A stretch of DNA of 64,000 nucleotides from Pseudarthrobacter sp. NIBRBAC000502772. Lineage in GTDB: Bacteria; Actinomycetota; Actinomycetes; Actinomycetales; Micrococcaceae. The first letter of the stretch is position 1; every line of letters begins with the position of its first letter. The translations under genes and the position numbers were made by a program. The DNA lies in assembly GCF_006517235.1 (NCBI RefSeq), contig NZ_CP041188.1:3658001-3722000 (forward strand), read 5' to 3'. The notes below the pieces were generated by a model. That model had not been told where the DNA came from, searched no databases, and was given only the letters and a program-made list of their open reading frames with translations. Positions 35,721-45,337 of this stretch are shown here, one piece after another.

Positions 35721-37034
35721 GTGGTTCTTTTTTCATTGGTGGCTACACACGCCGACATCGACCTTGAGACCGTTGCTCAACTGAGCAACGGTGCCTCCGG
35801 TATCGCAACATCCGCACTCTCCGGATCGCCGGCAGTGACGGGTGCGATTGTGCTTGCCACCTGCAACCGCTACGAAATCTACGGCGAAGCGCCCCACGCT
35901 GACGATGTTGAGGCCGCACGTGCGGCTCTCGTGTCCGAGATCAGCGGACTCAGCGGACTCAACGAACAGCTCGTGTCCCGCTCCTTCAGCACACGCACCG
36001 GCCCCGAAGTCAGCCAGCACCTGTTCGCCGTGAGCGCCGGACTGGACTCCGCCGTCGTGGGTGAACGTGAAATTGCCGGCCAGGTCCGCCGCGCACTCAT
36101 CACTGCCCAGCACGAGGGCACGGCCAGCTCCGGCCTGGTCCGCCTCTTCCAGGCCGCCTCCAAGACGGCCAAGGATGTCGGAGCACAGACCGCCCTCGGT
36201 TCCCGGGGCCTGTCCATCGTTTCAGTGGCACTGGATCTGGCCACCGATCTTTCCGAAAGCCCCGACTGGTCAGCGAAGAAAGTGGTGGTGTTCGGCACCG
36301 GAGCCTACGCCGGCGCCACCATGGCTCTGCTCCGCGAACGGGGCTGCACCGACATCTCCGTGTTCTCCTCGTCGGGACGCGCCGAAGCGTTCGTCGCCAC
36401 GCGCGGCGGAACAGCGCTGGACAGCGAATCCCTGCCGGTAGCCGTAGCTGCAGCCGACGTTATGATCGGCTGCAGCGGCTCCGACACCCGGGTCGAAGCC
36501 GGCGAACTCGCCGAGATCCGCGCGGACTCGCCCCAGCCGCTGATCGCGATCGACCTCGCCCTCACCCATGATTTTGACCCGGAAGTCGGCCAGCTCGACG
36601 GCGTTGAGCTGCTCACGCTCGAATCCGTGCGTTTGGCGGCACCCCAGGAACAGGCCGAGTCCCTCACCCAGGCCAGCGGCATTGTGTCCGGCGCGGCCCA
36701 GGCCTTCGAACAGGAACGGGAAGCCCGCTCAGTGGATTCCGCCATCGTGGCGCTCCGCCGGCACACCATGAACGTCCTGGATGCGGAAATGGAACGCGTC
36801 CGTGCCCGCCACGGCTGCACCGCCGCCGCCGAGGAAGTGGAGTTCGCCCTCCGCCGGATGGTCAAGCAGCTGCTGCACGTGCCCACTGTCCGTGCCCGTG
36901 AGCTCGCCGCCAACGGCCAGCAGGACGACTACGTGTCCGCGCTCGAAACCCTCTACGGCATCACCGTGGAGCAGCCGGCCACCGCAGCGCAGGCGGAGTG
37001 CCCCGTGGACCACCGGGGCCTCGAAACCGCCTGA
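35721..37034 (+). CDS. hemA: Glutamyl-tRNA reductase
   Basis: The 437-residue enzyme reduces glutamyl-tRNA to glutamate-1-semialdehyde, the committed and usually regulated step of the C5 route. The active-site cysteine is in [14 protein letters not shown]; the NADPH domain has [17 protein letters not shown], and a C-terminal dimerisation helix follows. GTG at 35721 begins [14 protein letters not shown], the standard start; upstream in-frame sequence is not family-like. No Shine-Dalgarno is present. Confidence 0.96.
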   Translation: MVLFSLVATHADIDLETVAQLSNGASGIATSALSGSPAVTGAIVLATCNRYEIYGEAPHADDVEAARAALVSEISGLSGLNEQLVSRSFSTRTGPEVSQHLFAVSAGLDSAVVGEREIAGQVRRALITAQHEGTASSGLVRLFQAASKTAKDVGAQTALGSRGLSIVSVALDLATDLSESPDWSAKKVVVFGTGAYAGATMALLRERGCTDISVFSSSGRAEAFVATRGGTALDSESLPVAVAAADVMIGCSGSDTRVEAGELAEIRADSPQPLIAIDLALTHDFDPEVGQLDGVELLTLESVRLAAPQEQAESLTQASGIVSGAAQAFEQEREARSVDSAIVALRRHTMNVLDAEMERVRARHGCTAAAEEVEFALRRMVKQLLHVPTVRARELAANGQQDDYVSALETLYGITVEQPATAAQAECPVDHRGLETA

Positions 37035-37044
37035 CCCGCCCCCG

Positions 37045-37103
37045 TTGCTCTATCAGTTTTGGCTCTCAACCGAGAGATTTGGCGACCAAAAGTGATAGGG
37101 CAA
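37045..37103. terminator. Long imperfect palindrome between convergent hemA and moeZ
   Basis: TTGCTCTATCAGTTTTGG at the left pairs with CCAAAAGTGATAGGGCAA at the right (16 of 18 positions), with a small CTC-GAG inner stem. It fills the gap between the two stop codons, so it can terminate both genes; it also looks like a dispersed intergenic palindrome. Confidence 0.65.
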
Positions 37104-37107
37104 CCGG

Positions 37108-38307
37108 TCAGTAGACCGGCTTCTGCGGTTCCACGTCGCGCACCCAGGCCAGGATTCCGCCGTCGAGATGGCTGACCCGCTGGTAGCCTGCCTTCCGCGC
37201 AGCCTCCAGAACGTTGGCTGACCGCGTGCCCGCCTTGCAGTGGAACACAATGTCCTTGTCCTGCGGAAGTTCCGCCCAGGCCTCCCCCGCAAGGATCCTG
37301 CCCTGCGGGATCAGCACCGAGCCGTCGATTCTCACGATGTCGTGTTCGCCGGTTTCCCTGACGTCCACCAGCTCGAAGTCCTTCAGGCCTGCCTTCCGGG
37401 ACGCCAGCATGGTGGCCAGCTGGGTTGCCGTCACTGTGTGCTCCGTGTCGGCGAAGGCGGCGGGGGTGATGCCGCAGAAGGCTTCGTAGTCCGTCAGTTC
37501 CGTAATGGGCTCGGCCGCCGGGTCCTTGGACACCCGGATCTCGCGCCAGCTGCCGCCCAGCGCATCAAACAGTGCCACCCTGCCCAGGAGTGAACGTCCG
37601 ACGCCGGTGATCAGCTTCACTGCCTCGGTCACCATAAGTGAACCCACAGCCGCACAGAGCATGCCGAAGACGCCGCCCTCGCCGCAGGAGGGCACGGATC
37701 CGGCGGGCGGGGCCTCGGGGTATAGGTCCCGGTAGGTGGGTCCGTGCTTTTCCCAGAACACGCTGACCTGGCCGTCGAAACGGAAGATCGATCCCCACAC
37801 ATAGGGCTTGCCGAGGATGGCGGCGACGTCGTTGACCAGGTAGCGGGTGGCGAAGTTGTCCGCCCCGTCCAGGATCAGATCGTAGTCCGCGAACAGCTCC
37901 AGTGCATTGGAGGCATCCAGCCGGACGTTGTGCAGCCGAACGTCCACCAGCGGGTTCAGGGCCGCGATGGCGTCCCGCGCGGATTCGATCTTGGGCCGTC
38001 CTACGTCGGCGACGCCGTGGATCACCTGGCGTTGCAGGTTGCTGAGGTCAACGGAGTCGTCGTCGATGATTCCCAAGGTCCCCACGCCCGCTGCCGCCAA
38101 GTAGAGCAGGGCGGGCGAGCCCAGTCCCCCGGCACCGATAACAAGTACCCTGGCGTTCTTCAGCCGCCGCTGCCCCACCGCTCCGATTTCGGGAATGATG
38201 AGGTGCCTCGAGTAGCGTTCCACCTCGGCCGGCGTCAGTTCGCCGGCGGGCTCCACCAGCGGTTTAAGCGAGACAGAGGAATCATTTGCGGTCAAAGTCG
38301 AAGCCAT
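37108..38307 (-). CDS. moeZ: MoeZ-type adenylyltransferase/sulfurtransferase (ThiF fold + rhodanese)
   Basis: The 399-residue protein has an N-terminal E1-like domain with VLVIGAGGLGSPALLYLAAA and DNFATRYLVND, and a C-terminal rhodanese domain with active-site loop FHCKAGTRSAN. It adenylates and sulfurates the C-terminal Gly-Gly of small ubiquitin-fold carriers (MoaD, CysO and perhaps ThiS). TACATT 5 bases before the ATG suggests a leaderless mRNA. It is divergent from the TetR regulator; I recall moeZ (Rv3206c) next to a TetR gene in M. tuberculosis as well. Confidence 0.93.
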   Translation of the reverse strand: MASTLTANDSSVSLKPLVEPAGELTPAEVERYSRHLIIPEIGAVGQRRLKNARVLVIGAGGLGSPALLYLAAAGVGTLGIIDDDSVDLSNLQRQVIHGVADVGRPKIESARDAIAALNPLVDVRLHNVRLDASNALELFADYDLILDGADNFATRYLVNDVAAILGKPYVWGSIFRFDGQVSVFWEKHGPTYRDLYPEAPPAGSVPSCGEGGVFGMLCAAVGSLMVTEAVKLITGVGRSLLGRVALFDALGGSWREIRVSKDPAAEPITELTDYEAFCGITPAAFADTEHTVTATQLATMLASRKAGLKDFELVDVRETGEHDIVRIDGSVLIPQGRILAGEAWAELPQDKDIVFHCKAGTRSANVLEAARKAGYQRVSHLDGGILAWVRDVEPQKPVY

Positions 38308-38312
38308 ACTTC

Positions 38313-38318
38313 AATGTA
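38313..38318 (-). promoter_or_regulatory. Predicted -10 element (TACATT) for moeZ
   Basis: TACATT, 5 bases, ATG at 38307; no Shine-Dalgarno. Confidence 0.45.
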
Positions 38319-38354
38319 TGCCCCGAGATGCCGCCCGGTCATATTACCGCGCAG

Positions 38355-38360
38355 TATTGT
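38355..38360 (+). promoter_or_regulatory. Predicted -10 element (TATTGT) for the TetR regulator gene
   Basis: TATTGT lies 31 bases before the GTG at 38392, giving a leader of about 25 bases with AGGG as ribosome site. TTACC and GGTAA half-sites flank it and could be a self-operator; this is speculative. Confidence 0.35.
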
Positions 38361-38391
38361 GTAGGTAACGGCAAGCGAAAGTAGGGCAACT

Positions 38392-39057
38392 GTGGTCCAT
38401 GAAGCACGGGCTGACCGGGCGTCCGGCGGCGAACCGGCAGCACCTCAACGGACCGCGGGCCAGAGGTCCGCCCGGCTTCCCCGGGATGAGCGCCGGGCGC
38501 AGCTCCTCGCTGCGGCGCAGGAGGTTTTCGTCGCCAACGGCTACCATGGCGCCGCCATGGATGAAATCGCCGAAACGGCCCATGTCAGCAAACCGGTGCT
38601 GTACCAGCACTTCCCGTCCAAACGTGAGCTGTATCTTGCCCTGCTGGACAGCCATCTCGCGTCGCTGACGGACCTGATGCTTGGTGCGTTGAGCTCCACT
38701 ACCGACAATGACGAACGTGTCCAGGCGGTGATGCGCGCCTACTACCGCTTCATCGCCAGCGACGACCAAGCCCACCGCCTGGTCTTCGAATCGGACCTCA
38801 TTAACGATCCCGATGTCAGTTCACGCCTCGAGACATTCAACAAGACGTTCGCGGACGCTGTTGCCCGCGTGATTGCCGAGGACACCAAGCTGCCCCACCT
38901 GGAGGCGCAGCTTCTGGGCCGTGGCCTGGCCGGAATGGCCCAGGTCAGCGCGCGTTACTGGCTGGAAACGGACGGGAACCTGGACCTCGATGTGGCCAGC
39001 GACCTCATTTACCGTTTAGCTTGGCGCGGAATCTCTCGCTTCCCCAAAGAGTCCTAG
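38392..39057 (+). CDS. TetR/AcrR-family transcriptional regulator
   Basis: The 221-residue protein has an N-terminal helix-turn-helix of TetR type: RRAQLLAAAQEVFVANGYHG and then MDEIAETAHVSKPVLYQHF followed by PSKRELY. The C-terminal helical domain would bind a ligand and dimerise. The GTG start has AGGG 7-8 bases upstream. The target is unknown; the divergent moeZ and its own promoter are the closest candidates. It is followed on the same strand by DUF3107. Confidence 0.92.
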   Translation: MVHEARADRASGGEPAAPQRTAGQRSARLPRDERRAQLLAAAQEVFVANGYHGAAMDEIAETAHVSKPVLYQHFPSKRELYLALLDSHLASLTDLMLGALSSTTDNDERVQAVMRAYYRFIASDDQAHRLVFESDLINDPDVSSRLETFNKTFADAVARVIAEDTKLPHLEAQLLGRGLAGMAQVSARYWLETDGNLDLDVASDLIYRLAWRGISRFPKES

Positions 39058-39107
39058 ACTACAAATAAGAGAACCCAAGAAACTTTGATTGGCTGGGAGG
39101 CCCCCTT

Positions 39108-39332
39108 TTGGAAATTAAGATCGGCATTCAGAACATTGGCCGCGAAATCGTATTGGAATCGGCTCAGGATGCTGACGCTGTAGCTACGGTCGTTGAAGAA
39201 GCCATCACCAAGGGCAGCGAACTCCGCCTCAAGGACGACAAGGGACGCATCATCATCGTTCCCGGCAACGCCCTGGGCTACGTGGAAATCGGCGCCGAAG
39301 AGGCACGCAAGGTCGGTTTCGGCCAGTTCTAG
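39108..39332 (+). CDS. DUF3107 small protein
   Basis: This 74-residue protein (EIKIGIQNIGREIVLESAQD ... NALGYVEIGAEEARKVGFG) is a full-length member of the actinobacterial DUF3107 family, also known as TB9.4 in mycobacteria. Its function is unknown. It begins with TTG, which is set by GGGAGG 8 bases upstream. It follows the TetR gene by 50 bases. Confidence 0.92.
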   Translation: MEIKIGIQNIGREIVLESAQDADAVATVVEEAITKGSELRLKDDKGRIIIVPGNALGYVEIGAEEARKVGFGQF

Positions 39333-39387
39333 CACGTCCGCGGCCAGCCCCCTATGGCGGCTGGCCGCTGCTTTCCGAGGAGATTCC

Positions 39388-39690
39388 ATGCTTTCGCTGA
39401 CCATCGTTGTCCTGGTCACTGCGGCCGCAGGCTTTGTTGTCTGGGCCAATGACAAGCGCCATACGCGGTACGGCACAGGGTTGCCCGCAGGGGTTGCCGT
39501 GGTGGTGGGCGCGGTCAGCTGGATCATTTTCATCGCGGCAGGTTTTGGCTACCAGCCGGGCCTGACGTGGATTCCCTGGGTCCTGCCCATGGCGCTCGGC
39601 ACCGTCGCTGCCATCGGGACGGTCATCTACCTGGGCCGGACGCGCGAAAGCCACGATACGCGGCGGCTGACGCAGGCGCTCAAGCTTTAG
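39388..39690 (+). CDS. Small three-helix membrane protein
   Basis: The 100-residue protein has three hydrophobic segments (residues about 3-19, 33-54 and 61-80) with a short basic loop DKRHTRYGTG and a basic tail. The ATG at 39388 has GAGGAG 6 bases upstream; a longer reading overlaps DUF3107 out of frame. I do not recognise a named family. Probably co-transcribed with DUF3107. Confidence 0.8.
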   Translation: MLSLTIVVLVTAAAGFVVWANDKRHTRYGTGLPAGVAVVVGAVSWIIFIAAGFGYQPGLTWIPWVLPMALGTVAAIGTVIYLGRTRESHDTRRLTQALKL

Positions 39691-39713
39691 GCCGCACCTT
39701 TTTCCTTAAGAAC

Positions 39714-39754
39714 CCGTGACCACCACCCCAGCAGGGTGCGTGGTCACGGTCCTT
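39714..39754 (+). terminator. Intrinsic terminator after the small membrane protein
   Basis: CCGTGACCAC and GTGGTCACGG form a perfect 10-base stem with an inner CACCC/GGGTG pairing, followed by TCCTTT. It separates convergent units. Confidence 0.8.
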
Positions 39755-39766
39755 TAACCCGGCGGC

Positions 39767-40093
39767 TTAACCCACGGGCTGGGCTGTGGCGCCGAGCCGA
39801 ACGGCAGCAGCACTCACGGCCGCGGCAGCAGCGGCATCCCGCTCAGTGACCTCGCCTCCGGCGTCATGGGACGTGTAGCGCAGATGCACCCTGTTGTAGC
39901 GCCAGTCAAGGTCCGGGTGGTGGTTCTGTTCTTCCGCCAGGCGTCCGACGGCGGCAATCAGCTCCAGTGCGGCGGCCGCCGTCGGCGTCTTATAGACAGC
40001 AACGAGCCCGCCCTGCCGGTACTGCCAGTCGGGCAGCGTGGCGAGGACGGCCTCGATCCGCTCGCGTGTGAGTGTGTCGTGTTTGCCGGCCAT
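39767..40093 (-). CDS. Pterin-4a-carbinolamine dehydratase family protein
   Basis: The 108-residue protein has EEQNHHPDLDWRYNRVHL, the active-site motif of 4a-hydroxytetrahydrobiopterin dehydratases (paired His, Asp, Trp). In bacteria without aromatic-amino-acid hydroxylases such proteins may have other roles, including in molybdopterin chemistry. It lies 72 bases downstream of thiG and may be read through from the thi operon. Confidence 0.88.
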   Translation of the reverse strand: MAGKHDTLTRERIEAVLATLPDWQYRQGGLVAVYKTPTAAAALELIAAVGRLAEEQNHHPDLDWRYNRVHLRYTSHDAGGEVTERDAAAAAAVSAAAVRLGATAQPVG

Positions 40094-40165
40094 GGCGGCC
40101 TCCTCGGCTCGAACGGTGAGCCGCCCCGGCGTTTGGCCGAGGGCGCCGGGCCTGGAGAAAGCGGC

Positions 40166-41218
<1,053 letters not shown>

Positions 41219-41222
<4 letters not shown>

Positions 41223-42565
41223 GCTGATTCCTTCTGTGGGTCGAGGGCCTTCGTGCTGCTGATGTCCTTGCGTGGGGCTTGTATGCCGGCTACGTGGTGC
41301 GTTCCTGAAAAGCGGGCCGGGCTGAGGGCCTCCCATCGCGGGTCCGTCCGGCCATCCAGCAGGTCCCGGCAGATGGCCGCCGCCGCCGGGGCCAGGAGCA
41401 CTCCGTGGCGGAAGAATCCGGTGGCAACTATCAGCCCGGCAATGTCCGCTGTGTTCCCCGTCCTTGGTGCGGAAGACGGTACGCGGCCGAGGAGAGGGGC
41501 GTTGTCCGGGGTCGCAGGCCTTGCCCGTGCCGTGCATTCCAGGAGTTCAAGCTCCGAGACGGCCGGCACCAAAACCTGGGCGTCCCGCAGCAACTGGTAG
41601 ACGCCGCCCGCCGAGACAGCGGCGTCGCCCGTCCCGGCGAGCGCGTCTTCCCGCTGCGTAGCCCCGATCACCACCGTGCCGTCCTGCCGGGGAACGATGT
41701 AGACCGGCACACCATGGACCATTCCGCGGACCGTGGAGGTGAGGAGCGGGCGCAGGTGCTGCGGAACAGCCAGCCGCAGGATGTCACCGTAGACGGGCCG
41801 CAGGGGCAGGTGCAGTCCAACCGGCAGGCCCTCCAGCGACCCCGCCTGCAATCCGTTGGCCACGATGGTCTCCCTGGCTTGGACAGTCCCGCCGTGGGCG
41901 AGCCTCACGCCGATGACGCGGCCGTCCTCCCAGAGCAGGGCAGCGGCACGCTGGTCAACGGCGAATCCCGCGCGGGCACCTGCCACGGCGGTTCCTGCTT
42001 CCGGTTCGTGGAGGGCCAGGACTTCCTGGAGGCACGCCACGAGTTTCCGTGGATCCACCTGGTGGTCGGCGGGGATGTCCAGGGCGCAGGATATGGCCGG
42101 ACTGAGCAGGGAATCCCTGGTCCTGGCCTCACGGACAGTCAGGGGTTCCACCACCAGGCCGCTGGCCTGCTGCACGGCCCGCAGGTCCATCAGCGCCCGG
42201 CGGTCCGCAGCGTCCGCGCCGATGGCGAGGGTCGGCGTCGTCAGATATCCGGTATCGCCAGCCCCGGCCAGGGCGAGGTCCGCCGCAAAGGCAGGCCACA
42301 GGCCCGAGGATGCCAGCATCAGCTCAAGGAGGTCTTCCTCCTGGTAGTGCAGTTCGCTCACAGGGGCCAGCATGCCGGCGGCTGCCCAGCTGGCGCCGTT
42401 GCCGGGCGCTTCATCGATCAGCACGACGGAACGGCCGGATCGCCGGACTTCCCAGGCTATGGCGTGGCCGATGACTCCGCCGCCGATGACGGCCACGTCG
42501 GCGTGCAGGGCGGTGGCCGGGCTGGCTGGTGCGGGCTCACGTGGGCTGCTTATCGCGGGGGGCAT
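41219..42565 (-). CDS. thiO: Glycine oxidase
   Basis: The 448-residue FAD enzyme oxidises glycine to the imine used by ThiG. The FAD motif VAVIGGGVIGHAIAWEV and the GASWAAAGMLAPVSE stretch of ThiO are present; VIGATQREDA and a C-terminal IVATGFFRHGVLLAPAA complete the pattern. Its ribosome site AAGGA lies at the 3' edge of the TPP aptamer. First gene of thiO-thiS-thiG. Confidence 0.95.
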
Positions 42566-42569
42566 ATGT

Positions 42570-42675
42570 TCCTTCCCTACGCCGGTACTAGCCGGATCAG
42601 GTCAAGCGGTCGGCTCTGACGCCCTCTCAGCCCGGCCGCTTTGTGACGGCTGCATCGGGCTCCCGCAGTACCCGC
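42570..42675 (-). ncRNA. TPP (thi-box) riboswitch controlling thiO-thiS-thiG
   Basis: The minus-strand RNA contains the conserved thi-box blocks in order: GCGGGAGCCC, GGGCTGAGAGGG (CUGAGA), then GACCTGATCCGGCTAGT and ACCGGCGTAGGGAAGG. They lie between a predicted -10 element (TAAACT at 42678-42683) and the thiO ATG. The final GGGAAGGA doubles as the Shine-Dalgarno of thiO, so ligand-stabilised P1 would hide it; this predicts control at translation. P3 is longer than the minimum. Confidence 0.95.
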
Positions 42676-42677
42676 CC

Positions 42678-42683
42678 AGTTTA
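42678..42683 (-). promoter_or_regulatory. Predicted -10 element (TAAACT) for the thi-box transcript
   Basis: TAAACT on the minus strand would start RNA near 42671, directly at the 5' end of the TPP aptamer. It lies only 7 bases from the divergent thiE -10 element. Confidence 0.55.
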
Positions 42684-42690
42684 GGGGACT

Positions 42691-42696
42691 TAGGCT
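42691..42696 (+). promoter_or_regulatory. Predicted -10 element (TAGGCT) for leaderless thiE
   Basis: TAGGCT, 7 bases, ATG at 42704; no Shine-Dalgarno. Confidence 0.5.
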
Positions 42697-42703
42697 GGTT
42701 TCC

Positions 42704-43480
42704 ATGAACGCGCAATCCTTCGCCGCTGCAGGCACGCCCTCCGCCCCCTCCGCCGCTCCCGAATCCTTGACCGGAACAGACTCCGCCGGCGGCACAAACA
42801 CCGGCCTCCCGCACAGCGCCAGGCTGTACCTGTGCACCGACGCGCGCCGGGACCGCGGGGACTTTGGCGAGTTTGTGGACGCGGCGTTTGCCGGCGGCGT
42901 GGACATCATCCAGCTCCGGGACAAGGCCATCGAGGCAGCCGAGGAGTTGGAGCTGCTGGCCGTGCTTCAGGCCGCGGCCGAACGCCACGGAAAGCTGTGG
43001 GCAGTCAATGACCGTGCCGATATCGCGTTGCTCTCCGGCGCCCCCGTCTTCCACATCGGGCAGAAGGATCTGCCGGTCGCTTCCGCCCGCACGCTGCTCG
43101 GGGCACCAGCCGTGATCGGCCTTTCCACGCACAGCGCCGAGCAGATCGAAGGGGCCATCCGGCTGTCCGGTGGGCTGACTGACCAAGGCGGCCTGGACTA
43201 CTTCTGCGTAGGACCGGTCTGGGCCACTCCGACGAAACCGGGCCGGGCCGCCGTCGGCCTTGACCTGGTGCGGTACGCGGCCGAAGCCGTCCGCGCTGCC
43301 GGTGGCACCCAGGCCACGCTGCCCTGGTTTGCTATCGGAGGCATCGATCTCGGCAACGTGGAGCAGGTGGTGGAGGCCGGCGCCGGCAGGATTGTTGTGG
43401 TGCGTGCCATCACCGAAGCCTCGGACCCCGCAGCGGCGGCCGTGGCACTCCTGGCGGCCCTGGACGCCGGCGCATCCTGA
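42704..43480 (+). CDS. thiE: Thiamine-phosphate synthase
   Basis: The 258-residue TIM-barrel enzyme joins hydroxymethylpyrimidine diphosphate and thiazole phosphate. [50 protein letters not shown] and [11 protein letters not shown] are family landmarks. The first 35 residues are a Ser/Ala/Pro-rich extension. It is divergent from the riboswitch-controlled thiOSG operon and lacks a leader able to hold the aptamer. Confidence 0.95.
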   Translation: MNAQSFAAAGTPSAPSAAPESLTGTDSAGGTNTGLPHSARLYLCTDARRDRGDFGEFVDAAFAGGVDIIQLRDKAIEAAEELELLAVLQAAAERHGKLWAVNDRADIALLSGAPVFHIGQKDLPVASARTLLGAPAVIGLSTHSAEQIEGAIRLSGGLTDQGGLDYFCVGPVWATPTKPGRAAVGLDLVRYAAEAVRAAGGTQATLPWFAIGGIDLGNVEQVVEAGAGRIVVVRAITEASDPAAAAVALLAALDAGAS

Positions 43481-43531
43481 CAATCCCCCGCGTGGCGGGC
43501 GGCGGGCGTGCACGATCCGTGGAAATCGAGC

Positions 43532-43537
43532 TAACCT
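43532..43537 (+). promoter_or_regulatory. Predicted -10 element (TAACCT) for the RNB ribonuclease gene
   Basis: TAACCT, 7 bases, GTG at 43545; no Shine-Dalgarno. Confidence 0.5.
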
Positions 43538-43544
43538 GATTTTC

Positions 43545-45044
43545 GTGTCACATCATAGGTTGGCCCCCAATGTCCACGAGCAAACGAACGACCTCGCGGC
43601 GGCGCTGAGCGCCCTGCGGACCGAGCTGGAACTGCCGGGGCCCTACCCGGCGGAGGCGGTCCGGGACGCGGAAGCGGCAGTGGCCGCGCACGAGTTGCCG
43701 GGTGCTGACCTGACGGATGTGGCCTTCCTCACTATCGATCCGGCGTCGTCCACTGACCTGGACCAGGCGCTGTTCATCGAGCGTGCGGCCGCTGGCTACC
43801 GGGTGCTTTACGCCATCGCTGACGTGCCGTCCTTTGTCCGCCCCGGCGGCGGACTGGACGCCGAGACCCGGCGCCGCGGCCAGACGTTCTACGCCCCTGA
43901 CGGCCGTATCCCGCTGCACCCGGAAGTCATCAGCGAAGGGGCAGGCAGCCTTCTGGCCGGCCAGCTGTGTTCCGCCTACGTCTGGGAGTTCGGGCTGGAC
44001 GACGCCGCGCAGGTCTCCACTGTGAGCGTCCAGAGGGCCACCATCCGCAGCCGGGCCAAGCTGAGCTACAAGGGAGTCCAGGCCGAATTCGACGCCGGGA
44101 CGGCCGGCCCTGTCCTGCAGCTCCTGAAGGAAGTGGGCCTCAAGCGCGTTGAACTGGAGCGGCAGCGCGGCGGCGCCAGCCTGAACATGCCCGAGCAGGA
44201 AATCGTGCAGCTGCCCGACGGCGGCTACCGGATTGCCGCGGCGCCGCAGCTTCCGGTGGAGGACTGGAACGCCCAGATCTCCCTGATGACGGGGATGGCG
44301 GCGGCAGACCTGATGCTGGCGGGAGAAGTGGGCATCCTGCGCACCATGCCCGCCCCGGACGAGCGCTCCCTGCGTCACTTCCGCATCCAGACTGAGGCAT
44401 TGGGCAAGCCGTGGGACGGCAAGATCAGCTACGGCGAATACCTCCGCAGCCTTGACCCGACCGAGCCCCGGCAACTGGCCATCCTGCACTCAGCCGGCAT
44501 GCTGTTCCGCGGCGCCAGCTACACGGCGTTCGACGGCACAGTCCCGAAAGAGGCCATCCAGTCCGCCATCGGCGCTGCCTATGCCCACACTACGGCACCG
44601 CTCCGGCGTCTGATCGACCGTTTTGTCCTGGTGATCTGCGAAGCCCTGAGCAACGGCAAGCCGGTACCGGACTGGGCGCGGGAAGCCCTGCCGTCCCTGC
44701 CGGAGATCATGGCCGGATCCGACCAGCTGGCATCTCGGATGGAACGCATGGCGCTGGACACCGTGGAGGCCGCGCTCCTGGTCAACCATGTGGGCCAGGA
44801 ATTCGATGCGATCGTGATTTCCGGCTCCAAGCCGCAGAAGGACAACGGCAACGGGAAAAGCGGGAACGGCACCAGGAACGGAGCCGCAAAAAATGGAAAC
44901 GGCCCCTCGGGGATCATCCAGATCGCCGAACCCGCCGTGACGGCCCGGTGCGGCGGTGACCTGGAATCCGGCACCAAGGTGCGGGTCCGCCTGATCTCTT
45001 CCGACATCGCTGCCCGCGAGGTCCACTTCGAGCTGCTGGCCTAA
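43545..45044 (+). CDS. RNB-domain ribonuclease (RNase II/R family, short form)
   Basis: The 499-residue protein contains an RNB catalytic domain with the metal-binding cluster FLTIDPASSTDLDQALF (four Asp positions of RNase II) and DGRIPLHPEVISEGAGSLLA. It would degrade RNA 3' to 5'. It lacks recognisable N-terminal cold-shock domains; the C-terminus, after a Gly/Asn/Lys-rich linker, has a short beta-rich stretch that may be a reduced S1-like domain. The GTG start is set by the -10 spacing; upstream sequence belongs to thiE in another frame. The DEAD-box helicase downstream could be a partner. Confidence 0.92.
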   Translation: MSHHRLAPNVHEQTNDLAAALSALRTELELPGPYPAEAVRDAEAAVAAHELPGADLTDVAFLTIDPASSTDLDQALFIERAAAGYRVLYAIADVPSFVRPGGGLDAETRRRGQTFYAPDGRIPLHPEVISEGAGSLLAGQLCSAYVWEFGLDDAAQVSTVSVQRATIRSRAKLSYKGVQAEFDAGTAGPVLQLLKEVGLKRVELERQRGGASLNMPEQEIVQLPDGGYRIAAAPQLPVEDWNAQISLMTGMAAADLMLAGEVGILRTMPAPDERSLRHFRIQTEALGKPWDGKISYGEYLRSLDPTEPRQLAILHSAGMLFRGASYTAFDGTVPKEAIQSAIGAAYAHTTAPLRRLIDRFVLVICEALSNGKPVPDWAREALPSLPEIMAGSDQLASRMERMALDTVEAALLVNHVGQEFDAIVISGSKPQKDNGNGKSGNGTRNGAAKNGNGPSGIIQIAEPAVTARCGGDLESGTKVRVRLISSDIAAREVHFELLA

Positions 45045-45098
45045 AGGTTTTGCGCGCCGCCTGATCGGCCCAAAGCCGGGATTCAGGGTCCGTACGGC

Positions 45099-45104
45099 TA
45101 GACT
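45099..45104 (+). promoter_or_regulatory. Predicted -10 element (TAGACT) in the leader of the DEAD-box helicase gene
   Basis: TAGACT would start RNA near 45111, six bases before the ATG of a 59-codon ORF and about 227 bases before the helicase start, giving a long 5' leader. Confidence 0.4.
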
Positions 45105-45116
45105 GAAGAAGTAGAT

Positions 45117-45296
45117 ATGGATGCCCGGTCGTTGATTTCCTTGATTTTGAATTCAACAAGCCCGCCCCTACGCGATCTTGAGATGCACCCGTTGGTCACC
45201 AGTGCCAGCATTTTGATAGCCCGCGATCGGCTTCCACTGGATTTGCTTGCGCGCTTCGAGCGTGCTCCGGAACGGCCACGTTGGCCGGCCCGTTGA
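45117..45296 (+). CDS. Candidate 59-codon leader ORF ahead of the DEAD-box helicase
   Basis: An ATG six bases after a predicted transcription start opens 59 codons (DARSLISLILNSTSPPLRDL at the start) ending in TGA 41 bases before the helicase GTG. It fills most of the 293-base gap. Third-position GC is about 61%, lower than in the neighbouring genes, and no ribosome site better than AAGAAG is present. It may be a regulatory leader peptide, a small protein or chance. Confidence 0.35.
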   Translation: MDARSLISLILNSTSPPLRDLEMHPLVTSASILIARDRLPLDLLARFERAPERPRWPAR

Positions 45297-45337
45297 GCAG
45301 GCAGCGCCAATGCCCAAATGAATAAGGAAACTCCCCT

